A stretch of 58,649 nucleotides of DNA from CAYOHR01 sp964512145 (GTDB lineage Bacteria > Bacteroidota > Bacteroidia > Flavobacteriales_G > JALEGO01). The notes beneath the pieces are model-generated. The model was not told the origin of the DNA, searched no databases, and worked only from the letters and a program-made list of their open reading frames with translations. Location of the stretch: assembly GCA_964512145.1 (NCBI GenBank), contig CAZEIM010000017.1, positions 1 to 58,649 of the forward strand, in the 5' to 3' direction. Position 1 is the stretch's first letter; each line of letters starts with the position of its first letter. Of the stretch, positions 50,239-58,649 are shown in pieces. Both the position numbers and the translations under genes were made by a program.

Positions 50239-50829
50239 ATGATTCACCCAGATACCGAATTAAAATTTATAAACAATGAAGTTGGTTATGGTATAGTTGC
50301 TACTAAATTTATTCCAAAAGGGACTATTACCTGGGTTATGGATAAACTTGACAGAGAGTTTTCTCCCTTACAAGTAGAGCAAATGGATGAGCTATATAAA
50401 AACATATTAATGAAATATACTTTTAGAAATAATATAGGAAACTTTATATTATGTTGGGATAATGCACGATATGTTAATCATAGTTTTAATTCAAATTGTT
50501 TAACAACCGCTTATGATTTTGAAATAGCGATAAGAGATATTGAGGCTGGAGAAGAATTAACAGATGATTATGGATATCTAAATATAACTGAACCATTTTA
50601 TGCCATTCCAGAAAATGGTTCGGACAGAAACACCGTTTACCCTGATGATTTATTAAAGTTTCACAAAATATGGGATCAAAAGCTAGAAATAGCGTTTAAA
50701 AATTTAGCTTTTATTGGGCAGCCTCTTCAGTCAATATTAAGAAAAGAAATCTGGGATAAAGCTTGTAATATTTCGAAGGGGGCAGAAAAAATGGACTCTA
50801 TATTAAACTGTTATTATTCTGGACAATAG
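50239..50829 (+). CDS. SET-domain protein (putative lysine methyltransferase)
   Basis: 196 residues from the ATG at 50239. A GTG at 50221 is in frame, but a near-consensus TATAATTG box overlaps it, so the ATG is preferred. SET motifs are visible: VGYGIVATKFIPKGTITW at the N-terminus, RYVNHSFNSNC in the middle (usual NHS-x-x-P-N) and AGEELTDDYGYLN (usual GEEL-x-x-DY). There are no pre- or post-SET cysteine domains. Bacterial SET proteins of this type may methylate protein lysines, but substrates are rarely known. It is monocistronic and convergent with the gap-interrupted gene. Confidence 0.78.
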   Translation: MIHPDTELKFINNEVGYGIVATKFIPKGTITWVMDKLDREFSPLQVEQMDELYKNILMKYTFRNNIGNFILCWDNARYVNHSFNSNCLTTAYDFEIAIRDIEAGEELTDDYGYLNITEPFYAIPENGSDRNTVYPDDLLKFHKIWDQKLEIAFKNLAFIGQPLQSILRKEIWDKACNISKGAEKMDSILNCYYSGQ

Positions 50830-50889
50830 GTCAAAAAAAGCTATAATTAAATTTATAAATTTTTATAGAGAATGTTTTTTCATCTTTAA

Positions 50890-51747
50890 TTAACATTGCC
50901 TGCAAAAGCATTTCTNNNNNNNNNNNNNNAGCATTTCTTTTGAATATAAAAACTCCTTTTTTAATACTAAAACATCATTAATATATACTTCTTCTGACAT
51001 CAAATTAATAGAATCGTAAATAAATTTTATTTCTTCTAATGTTTTAGAAGTAGGGATTTCATACTTAGTTATATGTATTATTCTTCCATACTGGTCGTAT
51101 ATATATTTATATCCATATCCAGTATTATTATAGGTTAATATATCATTGTAATTGATTAGTTGATTATTTTCATCATATTCAAATATTTCTTGTTTATATG
51201 TTTTACCTAGATCATTTTTAGTATAAATAATTTTATGGTTATTACTTTCTTCCGTTTGAATATACTCTGAATAAATTAATAAATTTCGTGACGAGTCGTT
51301 TAAAACCCTAAAATAATTGAGTTGAATGGTGTTATCATTAATTTTTGCGTAGTCATAAATATATGAATCATTTTTGCCTGATTTTACGACCTTAGTGATT
51401 ATAGTGCTGTCGTAATACAAAACGTATATAGAAGTGTCTAGCAAATTACCAGACTCTATATGATTAATTTTAGTTTGTGACGACAAATTACCTTGTAAAT
51501 TAAAACAAAATTTTTCATTATTTTTAGTTTCAACAATGGGTTTATTGTCGTTTTTATAAGAATATTTTACTTCAACACATTTAATTTTATTGCGTTTAAT
51601 AAACTGTTCGTTAAAATACTGGTAGCTTTCTAATTCGTATTGTTTGTTTTGCTTTACTGGTTTTATTAATAATATTTGAGTGTAAGCGCTCGTAGATTTA
51701 ATTAGTACAATAACCGCAATAATTATATGTATATTGAGTTTAATCAT
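50890..51747 (-). CDS. secreted protein of unknown function, 3' end interrupted by assembly gap
   Basis: About 275 residues are readable before a run of 14 N at 50916-50929; the last residues after the gap are unreliable. The signal peptide is IHIIIAVIVLIKSTSAYTQ. The body has loose YD-type repeats (QEIFEYDENNQLINYND, YKYIYDQYGRIIHITKYEI, IKFIYDSINLMSEEVYIND), reminiscent of RHS/YD or MORN-like secreted proteins. If the gap is an artefact and the 9-base identical flanks are merged, the frame continues to a TGA at 50831. It is the last gene of the mnmG operon strand. Confidence 0.55.
   Translation of the reverse strand: MIKLNIHIIIAVIVLIKSTSAYTQILLIKPVKQNKQYELESYQYFNEQFIKRNKIKCVEVKYSYKNDNKPIVETKNNEKFCFNLQGNLSSQTKINHIESGNLLDTSIYVLYYDSTIITKVVKSGKNDSYIYDYAKINDNTIQLNYFRVLNDSSRNLLIYSEYIQTEESNNHKIIYTKNDLGKTYKQEIFEYDENNQLINYNDILTYNNTGYGYKYIYDQYGRIIHITKYEIPTSKTLEEIKFIYDSINLMSEEVYINDVLVLKKEFLYSKEMXXXXXXKCFCRQC
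50916..50929. other. assembly gap (14 N) with 9-bp identical flanks
   Basis: AGCATTTCT occurs immediately left (50907-50915) and right (50930-50938) of the N run. This pattern is what results when two contigs that actually overlap by nine bases are joined as if separated by a gap. Confidence 0.9.
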
Positions 51748-51756
51748 AATTAATAA

Positions 51757-52647
51757 TTATTGCTTTTTTTTGATCACATAAATTTGACTGCTATATTTAT
51801 TTTTTCTTGATAACATTGCATTAATATTAGAGACTAAACCAACAAAAAAAGCTTTTATATAATTTATGTTTCCGGTTTTATGTTTTTCGCTAAGCATAGA
51901 AACATAAAATGAGTCAAAAAACATAGGCAAAACTTTAGTAAGTTCTAAATTATGCATTTTTAGAATGCGATTTATATCTTTAGAAGAAAAATGATATAAG
52001 TGACGAGGAACATCATATGCGGCCCAGTGTTGTTTATAGTGCCTTGCGTCAAAAGACTCATAATTGGGTAGTGCAAGAATTAATAAGCCATTTGGTTTTA
52101 ATAGTTTAATTATTTGTTGTATGTCATCTTTTAAATTATATACATGCTCTAAAACATGCCACATGGTTATAATATCAAACTGGTTTTCAGAAAAGTCAAA
52201 CAACGCGTCTGTTGAATTGACATTTAAATTATAGTTTTTTTTAGAGAAATTTCTGGCTTCAGAGTCAGGTTCAATTCCAAAAGCAGAAAACCCAGCGTTT
52301 TTACATGCGTTTAAAAACTCTCCTGTTCCGCAACCTATATCCAAAAGACTTCCTGATGCTTTATGTTTTAAGATAAGCTTTACTTTGTTTTTTATGGTGC
52401 ACTGCCTTACCCGCTGGTATAATATGTTTATTAATCCCTTTTTTGAGTTTGAGTGAGACACATATTCTGGCGACTTATAATACCCACCAATATCTTCGGC
52501 TTTAGGCCTTGGACTAGTAAATTTAAACCCGCAATTTTCACAAGATACTATGTTAAATGTTTCACGTGAAACCAAATAATCTACACATGTAATATAGGCG
52601 TTGTGTTTATGATTGTTGCATAATGGGCAATGTGTGATATGATTCAT
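51757..52647 (-). CDS. zinc-ribbon class I SAM-dependent methyltransferase
   Basis: 296 residues. An N-terminal zinc ribbon has two Cys pairs (HCPLCNNH and VSCENCGFKFTSPRP). The SAM-binding motif is LLDIGCGTGEFLNAC (about 102-116), then FGIEPDSEARNFSKK and a MWHVLEHVYN motif, typical of the Methyltransf_23 group that follows this kind of zinc ribbon. These enzymes act on sugars, quinones or lipids. A parS site (52558-52573) is embedded in the codons for Val-Ser-Arg-Glu-Thr near residue 28. It lies seven bases downstream of mnmG. Confidence 0.85.
   Translation of the reverse strand: MNHITHCPLCNNHKHNAYITCVDYLVSRETFNIVSCENCGFKFTSPRPKAEDIGGYYKSPEYVSHSNSKKGLINILYQRVRQCTIKNKVKLILKHKASGSLLDIGCGTGEFLNACKNAGFSAFGIEPDSEARNFSKKNYNLNVNSTDALFDFSENQFDIITMWHVLEHVYNLKDDIQQIIKLLKPNGLLILALPNYESFDARHYKQHWAAYDVPRHLYHFSSKDINRILKMHNLELTKVLPMFFDSFYVSMLSEKHKTGNINYIKAFFVGLVSNINAMLSRKNKYSSQIYVIKKKQ
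52558..52573. promoter_or_regulatory. parS-like ParB-binding site 1
   Basis: TGTTTCACGTGAAACC matches the bacterial parS consensus TGTTNCACGTGAAACA at all but the last base, with the full core TTTCACGTGAAA. It lies inside the methyltransferase gene. Confidence 0.75.
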
Positions 52648-52654
52648 AACTAAA

Positions 52655-54526
52655 TTATCTACCTAAGTAAACCATTAAAACTGATATGTCTGAAGGAGAA
52701 ACTCCGCTAATTCTACTAGCCTGGCCTAAAGTAGTTGGTTTAATTTTATATAGTTTTTCTCTTGCTTCTGAAGACAGACTATGAACTCTTGAATAATCAA
52801 AATTTAAATCAAGAGGTATGTTTTCTAAACGTTTCATTTTATTAGCTAATTCTATCTCATTCTTAATATACCCTTCATATTTTACCAATATTTCAGCCTC
52901 TTCTAATATTTCCTGTTTATCAGAATCTATGTTGTTTAATAATAAATTTAAATTATCAAGTTCTGGTAAAAGATCAAAAATATTAATTTGAGGCCTAAGT
53001 AAAATTGCATGTGCTTTTGCTTTTAGTTGAATTTGACTAGTTTGTTTGTCTAATAATAATGAATTAATTTTTTCTGGAAACACAAACTCGTTTTTTAAAC
53101 ACTGTATAGTTTCATCAACAAATTTAGATTTATATTCAACTTGTTTTAATCTATCTTCGGACGCTAGTCCTATTTCGTTTGATAGTTTTGTTAAACGTAT
53201 ATCTGCATTATCTTGTCTTAATAAAATTCTATACTCAGCCCTTGAAGTAAACATTCTATATGGCTCATCAGTCCCTTTAGTAACTAAATCATCAATTAAA
53301 ACACCAATATATGCTTGATCTCTGTTTAACACGAAACTATCCTTAGAGTTAATTTTTAAATGCGCATTTATTCCAGCCATAAGACCTTGACAAGCGGCCT
53401 CTTCATAACCAGTAGTTCCATTAATTTGTCCTGCAAAATATAAGTTTTCAAGGCCTTTTGTTTCAAGTGTGTTTTTAAGTTGGTGAGGCGGGAAATAATC
53501 ATATTCAATAGCATATCCAGGCCTAAACAAATGTGCGTTTTCGAAACCTGGAATTAATTTAATTGCTTTAATTTGAGTTTCTAAAGGAAGTGAGGTTGAA
53601 AAGCCGTTCACATATATCTCTACGGTATTCCAGCCTTCGGGTTCAACAAAGATTTGATGACGTTCTTTATCTGCAAATCTATTAATTTTATCCTCAATAG
53701 ACGGGCAATACCTAGGGCCTAAACCTTGAATTCGTCCAGTAAACATTGGCGATTTTTCAAACCCTTCTTTTAAAATTTCGTGTACAAATTGATTCGTATA
53801 AGTGATATAACAACTTCGTTGATGTTTTAACGCTGGTGTATTGGTAAAGGAGAATTTGCCTGCAGGGTCGTCTCCCTTTTGTTCTTCCATTTTAGAATAG
53901 TTAAGAGTTCTGCCGTCTATCCTAGGGGGAGTACCTGTTTTCATTCTGCCTGACTCAAAACCTAAAGAAACTAACTGCTCTGTAATTCCCTTAGCCATAG
54001 GCTCAGACATCCTGCCGCCCCCAAAATGTTGTTCGCCTATATGTATCAGCCCGTTTAAAAAAGTGCCGTTGGTTAAAACTACAGCTTGAGCTTTAAAAGA
54101 GATATTGGTGTTTGTAACAACTCCCTTAACCTTGTTATTTGAAACAATTAATTCTTTTACCATATCTTGATAAAAGAATAAATTAGGAGTGTTTTCTAAA
54201 ATTTTTCTCCACTCTAAAGTAAAAAGAACTCTGTCGTTTTGTGTTCTAGGACTCCACATAGCAGGCCCTTTAGATCGATTTAACATTCTAAATTGAATAG
54301 CAGATAAATCACTAACTATACCAGAATAGCCACCTAAAGCATCAATTTCACGAACAATTTGACCTTTAGCGACCCCGCCCATTGCTGGATTACATGACAT
54401 TTGAGCCATACGAGCCATATCCATAGTAATGAGTAATGTTTTTGATCCCATATTAGCCGCAGCGCACGCTGCTTCACAACCCGCGTGACCAGCACCAACT
54501 ACAATAACATCATAATTTGTTTCCAT
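52655..54526 (-). CDS. mnmG: tRNA uridine-5-carboxymethylaminomethyl modification enzyme MnmG (GidA)
   Basis: 623 residues, standard length. The FAD-binding motif is DVIVVGAGHAGCEAACAAANMG. Family signatures are SCNPAMGGVAKGQIVREIDALGG (about 45-67), MLNRSKGPAMWSPRTQ, GRMKTGTPPRIDGRT and GLYFAGQINGTTGYEEAACQG, and the C-terminal helical domain ends ASRISGVSPSDISVLMVYLGR. With MnmE it modifies the wobble uridine of several tRNAs. A parS-like site lies between its start and ybeY. Confidence 0.97.
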   Translation of the reverse strand: METNYDVIVVGAGHAGCEAACAAANMGSKTLLITMDMARMAQMSCNPAMGGVAKGQIVREIDALGGYSGIVSDLSAIQFRMLNRSKGPAMWSPRTQNDRVLFTLEWRKILENTPNLFFYQDMVKELIVSNNKVKGVVTNTNISFKAQAVVLTNGTFLNGLIHIGEQHFGGGRMSEPMAKGITEQLVSLGFESGRMKTGTPPRIDGRTLNYSKMEEQKGDDPAGKFSFTNTPALKHQRSCYITYTNQFVHEILKEGFEKSPMFTGRIQGLGPRYCPSIEDKINRFADKERHQIFVEPEGWNTVEIYVNGFSTSLPLETQIKAIKLIPGFENAHLFRPGYAIEYDYFPPHQLKNTLETKGLENLYFAGQINGTTGYEEAACQGLMAGINAHLKINSKDSFVLNRDQAYIGVLIDDLVTKGTDEPYRMFTSRAEYRILLRQDNADIRLTKLSNEIGLASEDRLKQVEYKSKFVDETIQCLKNEFVFPEKINSLLLDKQTSQIQLKAKAHAILLRPQINIFDLLPELDNLNLLLNNIDSDKQEILEEAEILVKYEGYIKNEIELANKMKRLENIPLDLNFDYSRVHSLSSEAREKLYKIKPTTLGQASRISGVSPSDISVLMVYLGR

Positions 54527-54532
54527 ACATTA

Positions 54533-54548
54533 TGTTCCACGTGAAACG
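54533..54548. promoter_or_regulatory. parS-like ParB-binding site 2
   Basis: TGTTCCACGTGAAACG matches TGTTNCACGTGAAACA at all but the last base. It lies in the 25-base gap between ybeY and mnmG, 1975 bases from site 1. Confidence 0.72.
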
Positions 54549-54551
54549 TTT

Positions 54552-54992
54552 TTATTTAAATAATTTATTATACAAAAGTAAGCTTTCGTTTTCTTTTTGT
54601 CGCATTTGCGCCTTTTGTTTATTTGTTCTATCGTTGAAATTCATACAGTGCAACAAGCCGTGAGCCATAACTCTTTTAAGCTCAATAATATAGCTATCAA
54701 GTTTGTTAGATTTTGCGTTATCTTTTACTCTGTCAATACTAATAAAGATTTCGGCAAAAATTTCATCATTTTGAGAATAATTAAAAGTTATAATATCTGT
54801 ATAATAATTATGATTTAGATACTTATTATTCATTTCAAGTAATTGATTATCAGACAAAAAATTAATTGAAAAATTTTTTATTGAATAACCATGTATATGA
54901 GCGATTTGATTGAGCCACACTTTAATATTTTTAATGTTTGAAATAATAAAGCGTTTATGGTGAAAATGAAATGAAATATTCTTTTTATCCAA
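54552..54992 (-). CDS. ybeY: endoribonuclease YbeY, rRNA maturation factor
   Basis: 146 residues from the TTG at 54992, whose G overlaps the stop of the preceding gene region. The in-frame ATG at 55031 would give 159 residues and overlap the ATPase gene by 47 bases. The family usually starts close to the ISFHFH strand. Core motifs are FSINFLSDNQLLEMNNKYLNHNYYTDIITF and VMAHGLLHCMNFNDRT. The metal-binding motif is normally H-G-x-L-H-x4-D-H; here it reads H-G-L-L-H-x4-N-D, so the third ligand is Asp. YbeY trims 16S rRNA and acts in ribosome quality control. Confidence 0.87.
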   Translation of the reverse strand: MDKKNISFHFHHKRFIISNIKNIKVWLNQIAHIHGYSIKNFSINFLSDNQLLEMNNKYLNHNYYTDIITFNYSQNDEIFAEIFISIDRVKDNAKSNKLDSYIIELKRVMAHGLLHCMNFNDRTNKQKAQMRQKENESLLLYNKLFK

Positions 54993-55392
54993 TTTTAAAG
55001 TATAGCTTAACGATTTTGCCAGAATCTTCAAACTCTATTTTATCGGCTAAGTTTTTCATTAAAAAAACTCCACGACCTGTTGGTTTTTCAATGTTTTCAG
55101 GAGCGGTGGGGTCAGGAAGTGCTTTATAATCGAAGCCGACACCTTCATCCTTTACTATAAAGCAAATAGATGTATTGTCATTAATATATGAAACATCAAC
55201 ATATTTATTGCTATCCAGTTTGTTGCCGTGCACTATAGCATTAGTAACAGCTTCTGTTAAAGCAATTAATATATTGCCATAATACTCTTCATTGACTTTA
55301 AATTTGTCACACACATCATCTACCAAGCCTTCTACTAATGAGATGTTTTCTGTTTTAGAAGAAATTTTTAAATCGTTTTTTACCTGTTGCAT
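54985..55392 (-). CDS. RsbW-like anti-sigma / histidine-kinase-type ATPase
   Basis: 135 residues. A stand-alone HATPase_c domain has the N-box in ALTEAVTNAIVHGNKLD, the G1-box in VKDEGVGFDYKAL and the G2-box in PTGRGVFLMKNLADKIEF. This is the size and layout of RsbW/SpoIIAB anti-sigma kinases. No PP2C phosphatase or STAS antagonist is in the window, so the partner is unknown. It lies one base downstream of the DUF4175 gene and is followed by ybeY, an order seen in other Bacteroidota. Confidence 0.85.
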   Translation of the reverse strand: MQQVKNDLKISSKTENISLVEGLVDDVCDKFKVNEEYYGNILIALTEAVTNAIVHGNKLDSNKYVDVSYINDNTSICFIVKDEGVGFDYKALPDPTAPENIEKPTGRGVFLMKNLADKIEFEDSGKIVKLYFKIG

Positions 55393-55393
55393 G

Positions 55394-58300
55394 TTAATCT
55401 GCTAAATTATTAAAATATGTATTTACCTTTTGTTTATAATAATTATTCATATTAGGTGGTACTATTTCTAATACATCAACCATGTTTTGTTTTTTGACCT
55501 TATACTTGTATTCTTCCAATAAGTTTCGTTTTTCATCATAATTTGATTCTTTTGACTCTCTTTGATCATCCTGATCCCTTTCTCTTTCTGCTCTTTCAGA
55601 TTCTAACAATCTTGTTAAAATATCTTTTTGTCTATTAATAGTTTCTTGAGTAATTCTTTTATTAACAATATCCCGTTCGGTTTCTTCCATCATTTCAGCA
55701 ATCTTTTTAAGTTCGCCCCCGGCTTTTTTTCCTTCTCCGCTCATATCTTGCATCATTTCTTGAATTTGTCGCCTTAATGCCTCCTGTTCAGCGGCCATTT
55801 TAGCAAGTTCTTTGCTCATTTTAGAACCATTTTGCCCACCTTGTTCTCCGCCTTTTTGTTTGGAAAGCTCTTGTTTAAGTTTTTCTAATTGCTGTGATAG
55901 TTGTTGTTGGGATTTTCGCGCATCAGACATCTTGGGTTTACCTTTAGAGCCAGGTTTATTACAGCTTTGATCACCAAATTTTTGTTGCGACATTTGTTGT
56001 TGCATTTGTTGTACAATTTCATCGAATAATAAAGCTAAATTGTTGGCAGCAGTCATAATATATTGTTGCCTTGAGTTGGCTTCGTAGGTTTGCCTTTTAG
56101 ACAGCACCTCTAAAGTGTTGGAAAGATTTTCGTTAATTGCGCTCATTTCTTTATTAATAACAGGTTGAATTTGCGCAACTCTTTTGCTTAAGGAGTATAA
56201 AGAGTCTTGAATCATTTTAGCATCATCTTTTAGTTTTTTTTGTTGTTGGATTTGAGCTGTATATTTAGGGTCGTTAATAGATGTCTTTTTCATTTCTTTC
56301 ATCAGATCTTCTTGTGAGAATGAAAATTTCACCAGGTTTTCCATTAATTGTCTCATATCCTCTAAGTTTTCTTCTGCCGATTCATCTTGCATTTCTTGTT
56401 GCGCTTGTTGTAGTTGGTCTTTCATTTCCTTCATTTTTTGTGTGGCATTTTTTTGAGACTGGGAAGATGCTTTTTTGTTTTTGTTTTGCATGTTTTGTTT
56501 TGCATCATTCATTTCTTTAGAAATATTTTCTTCTGTATTTTTTGTGTCGGGTATTTCGTTTTTAAACTCTAACTCTTCATTAAGTTTATGAAGTTCAGAC
56601 ATGTCGTTTTTTAATTCATCAAACTTTTTATTTAACTCTTCTTGTTGTTTAGTTAACTCTTGGGATTTTGGATCGTTAAGATTCGATTTTTCTAATTCTT
56701 TGTTTAGCTCTTCTTGTTGTTTGGTTAACTCATCGAGTTTATTAATATTATTTTCCAGCTTTTGCTCAACCTCTAGTTGTTTAAAAAGCTCCATTGTTCT
56801 GTTGAGTTCTTTTTCAATATCTTCGTTTTGTAACTTAAGTTCTTGTGCCTTTTCGTCTGAATTATTTTTATTGAGTTCCTCCATAAGTTTTTGTATCTCC
56901 TCCATCATTTTTTTCATATCATCGGAAACCAGTTTTTCAAACATTTCTTGAATTTGTTGTTGTTTTTCGAGTAACACTTTGTTTTGTGTTTGATTTTCTT
57001 GTTCTTTAAGGAGTTCTTTATTGGTATTTAAATCTTCCTGTAATTGTTTCTGTAATTGTTTTTGGCGCTGTAATAAATTATCCATCTTCTTTTTTTCCTC
57101 CCAGCTAATGTTTTTCTTATTGGCTAGTTGTTTCCATAGCTGTTCTAGCTCGTTTTGAACCTCTTTAGCTTCTTTAATGCTTTGATTGATATCTTCTTTT
57201 ATAGTAGAAGCCAATTCTTCTTTTTGTTTTAAAATTTCGTTTAGAGAAGGTATTTTAATTATAGTTGATGTGCTTTTAGTTGATTTTTTACCATGTATTG
57301 CATCATTATCCCAAACCTCAAAATAAAACTCCAACGTGTGTGAAGGTTTGTGTTTCCAGTCTGCTAGATTAAATATATGAACGTAATTTTGAGTTAAGAT
57401 TTTAGCGTTAATATTAATATTCTCGGAAGTTTGATCGGTAATTTCATTTTCTTCATTTCGAACGATTATTTTAAATAATAATGCCGACAATCCATAATCA
57501 TCTTGGATGGTCCCATTAAAATAGAAAATATCTTTCAGTAATGAGTCTGTTTGTTGTTGTAGTGATATTGTAGGATATTGATCAGGAATAATTTGTAAGT
57601 AATTTTTTATTGAATCGTATGAATTTGAAGTTGTGTTATATAAAACCGTATAATAATGATTGCTGTTTTTGGGTGTTGCCTTAACTTCAAAGCTGTTATT
57701 GTTGGAATTTTGAAGCTTATAAACAATAGAATCCGAAGGAAAATGAAGGCTTAATGAGTCTACATTTTTCGTGTAATACTTCCAGTATATTTGTGTTCCC
57801 TCAGGAATAATTACATCTGCATTATTAATAACCATTTCATTCGGTTTATTTAGGTAAGCGGGGTAGTTTAGTTGTAATGTATAATTTGTGATTTTAGGTT
57901 TTACAAAAACATGTATAAGTGCGCTATTTATGGTGTTTTTACCATCGGTTAATTCAAAAAAGACATTGTTTTTTAAGTTAAAGAAAGTATATTCAGCACT
58001 GTTTTTAATAAGGTTTAGCTTATATTCTTTATTGTTATATTTAATAAACATGTCGGATGGTCTTTTAGTACCTTTAACCAAAATGTTTATTTGTAAATTT
58101 TCTCCTTCTAAGCATTCTAGCTTATTGTTTTGAATGATAAATTCATAGGGGAATTCAGGTGGAAAATCGACAGAATATTTTAGTAAACGTTGGCTTCCTT
58201 TGCTTAATATTAATGGATTAATAAATCCAACAAATATTAATATCAATAAAGGCAACATAAATATTTTCAGGTACTTTATGTTTGATTTTAAATTAATCGC

Positions 58301-58649
58301 TTGTTTAAAATCGATGGGCTTAAGTTCTGCGCTTTTTTGTTGAACGGCTGCCGCTACTAACATATTGTTGTTTGCTGTAGTTGATTTGTTTAGTAATAAG
58401 ACATTTAATAGTTTATCTTCAATTTGTTTAAAGTGTGTTCCAATAATAGTAGAGGCTTGCTCATAAGAAATAACCTTGCCCAATTTATACATTTGTATAA
58501 TAGGAATTAAAACTAGTTTAATGATTACAAATAGTGAGATAAATAAATACGAGTAAAATAAAAATATGAACAAATTACTTATGATCTCCTCATGACCTTT
58601 AATATAAACTTGAAACTTTCGCTTATCTTCATTTCCCTGCTTATGCGTT
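55394..58649 (-). CDS. DUF4175 coiled-coil membrane protein (N-terminus beyond window)
   Basis: The frame is open to the right window edge, 76 bases past the TTG at 58573, so the N-terminus is missing. At least 1084 residues are readable. Two membrane segments (FLFYSYLFISLFVIIKLVLIPI and LKIFMLPLLILIFVGFINPLI) flank a cytoplasmic stretch with YKLGKVISYEQASTIIGTHF, which matches the second and later parts of DUF4175 proteins. A periplasmic Ig-like region follows, then from about 470 a long Gln/Glu/Lys/Met coiled coil with tandem KQQEELNKELE / KQQEELNKKFDE units and MQQQM runs. The function is unknown. Confidence 0.85.
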   Translation of the reverse strand, partial: THKQGNEDKRKFQVYIKGHEEIISNLFIFLFYSYLFISLFVIIKLVLIPIIQMYKLGKVISYEQASTIIGTHFKQIEDKLLNVLLLNKSTTANNNMLVAAAVQQKSAELKPIDFKQAINLKSNIKYLKIFMLPLLILIFVGFINPLILSKGSQRLLKYSVDFPPEFPYEFIIQNNKLECLEGENLQINILVKGTKRPSDMFIKYNNKEYKLNLIKNSAEYTFFNLKNNVFFELTDGKNTINSALIHVFVKPKITNYTLQLNYPAYLNKPNEMVINNADVIIPEGTQIYWKYYTKNVDSLSLHFPSDSIVYKLQNSNNNSFEVKATPKNSNHYYTVLYNTTSNSYDSIKNYLQIIPDQYPTISLQQQTDSLLKDIFYFNGTIQDDYGLSALLFKIIVRNEENEITDQTSENININAKILTQNYVHIFNLADWKHKPSHTLEFYFEVWDNDAIHGKKSTKSTSTIIKIPSLNEILKQKEELASTIKEDINQSIKEAKEVQNELEQLWKQLANKKNISWEEKKKMDNLLQRQKQLQKQLQEDLNTNKELLKEQENQTQNKVLLEKQQQIQEMFEKLVSDDMKKMMEEIQKLMEELNKNNSDEKAQELKLQNEDIEKELNRTMELFKQLEVEQKLENNINKLDELTKQQEELNKELEKSNLNDPKSQELTKQQEELNKKFDELKNDMSELHKLNEELEFKNEIPDTKNTEENISKEMNDAKQNMQNKNKKASSQSQKNATQKMKEMKDQLQQAQQEMQDESAEENLEDMRQLMENLVKFSFSQEDLMKEMKKTSINDPKYTAQIQQQKKLKDDAKMIQDSLYSLSKRVAQIQPVINKEMSAINENLSNTLEVLSKRQTYEANSRQQYIMTAANNLALLFDEIVQQMQQQMSQQKFGDQSCNKPGSKGKPKMSDARKSQQQLSQQLEKLKQELSKQKGGEQGGQNGSKMSKELAKMAAEQEALRRQIQEMMQDMSGEGKKAGGELKKIAEMMEETERDIVNKRITQETINRQKDILTRLLESERAERERDQDDQRESKESNYDEKRNLLEEYKYKVKKQNMVDVLEIVPPNMNNYYKQKVNTYFNNLAD

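Noticed and set aside
52558..54992. Replication origin itself
   Set aside because: parS sites indicate proximity only. I found just isolated TTATCCACT-type near-matches to DnaA boxes (33183 and 19598 areas), no cluster, no dnaA and no AT-rich unwinding array.
56281..56951. Plus-strand Phe/Ser/Cys-rich reading frames
   Set aside because: They are antisense shadows of the Gln/Glu/Lys-rich coiled coil of the DUF4175 gene.

Overview
The window is an AT-rich chromosomal segment from a member of the Bacteroidota, probably an uncultured relative of the Flavobacteriales or Cytophagales. The evidence is two proteins with type IX secretion (T9SS) C-terminal sorting domains, many upstream boxes of the form TAnnTTTG (the Bacteroidota -7 promoter element), and the gene orders acpP-fabF-rnc and DUF4175 / ATPase / ybeY / mnmG. 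A run of 14 N at 50916-50929 shows that this is a draft scaffold. I found no tRNA, rRNA, CRISPR array, transposase or prophage.

Layout. 1-4535: a truncated DUF547 plus beta-barrel fusion gene, then a divergent operon of a MORN-repeat lipoprotein and two glycosyltransferases. 4488-9295: a Crp/Fnr regulator and folD, an ECF sigma factor with its membrane anti-sigma partner, and a CvrA-type K+/H+ antiporter. 9676-14299: a tightly overlapping six-gene surface-glycan cassette (WbqC, GT2, PhyH oxygenase, methyltransferase, NeuD-like acyltransferase, five-blade propeller). 14301-20019: a membrane AraC regulator divergent from a three-gene exporter (ABC permease-ATPase with a degenerate ATP site, HlyD adaptor, TolC channel). 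20079-23450: a minus-strand group of a secreted protein, an SDR, a Gfo/Idh/MocA oxidoreductase and an esterase lipoprotein. 23566-32635: mostly housekeeping (TRL-like lipoprotein, mutS, ruvC, a GT2, rnc, fabF, acpP, pgk).

32728-40622 is the most unusual stretch. It holds three tandem secreted paralogs of exactly 588 residues each, built from YadA-head-like repeats, then a beta-barrel protein, then a fourth fibre-like gene that ends in an FGE/C-type-lectin-like domain and carries a one-base frameshift near its start. I read it as a locus for surface fibres or adhesins. 40627-50829: hemJ, a T9SS amidase, a TolB-like lipoprotein, an enoyl-CoA hydratase, trpS, an SDR, an SBBP-repeat T9SS protein, an outer-membrane-like protein and a SET-domain protein. 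50890-58649: a minus-strand operon running from DUF4175 (open at the window edge) through an RsbW-like ATPase, ybeY and mnmG to a methyltransferase and a gap-interrupted secreted protein.

Two near-perfect parS (ParB-binding) sites lie at 52558-52573 and 54533-54548, flanking mnmG. They suggest that this end of the window is close to the replication origin.
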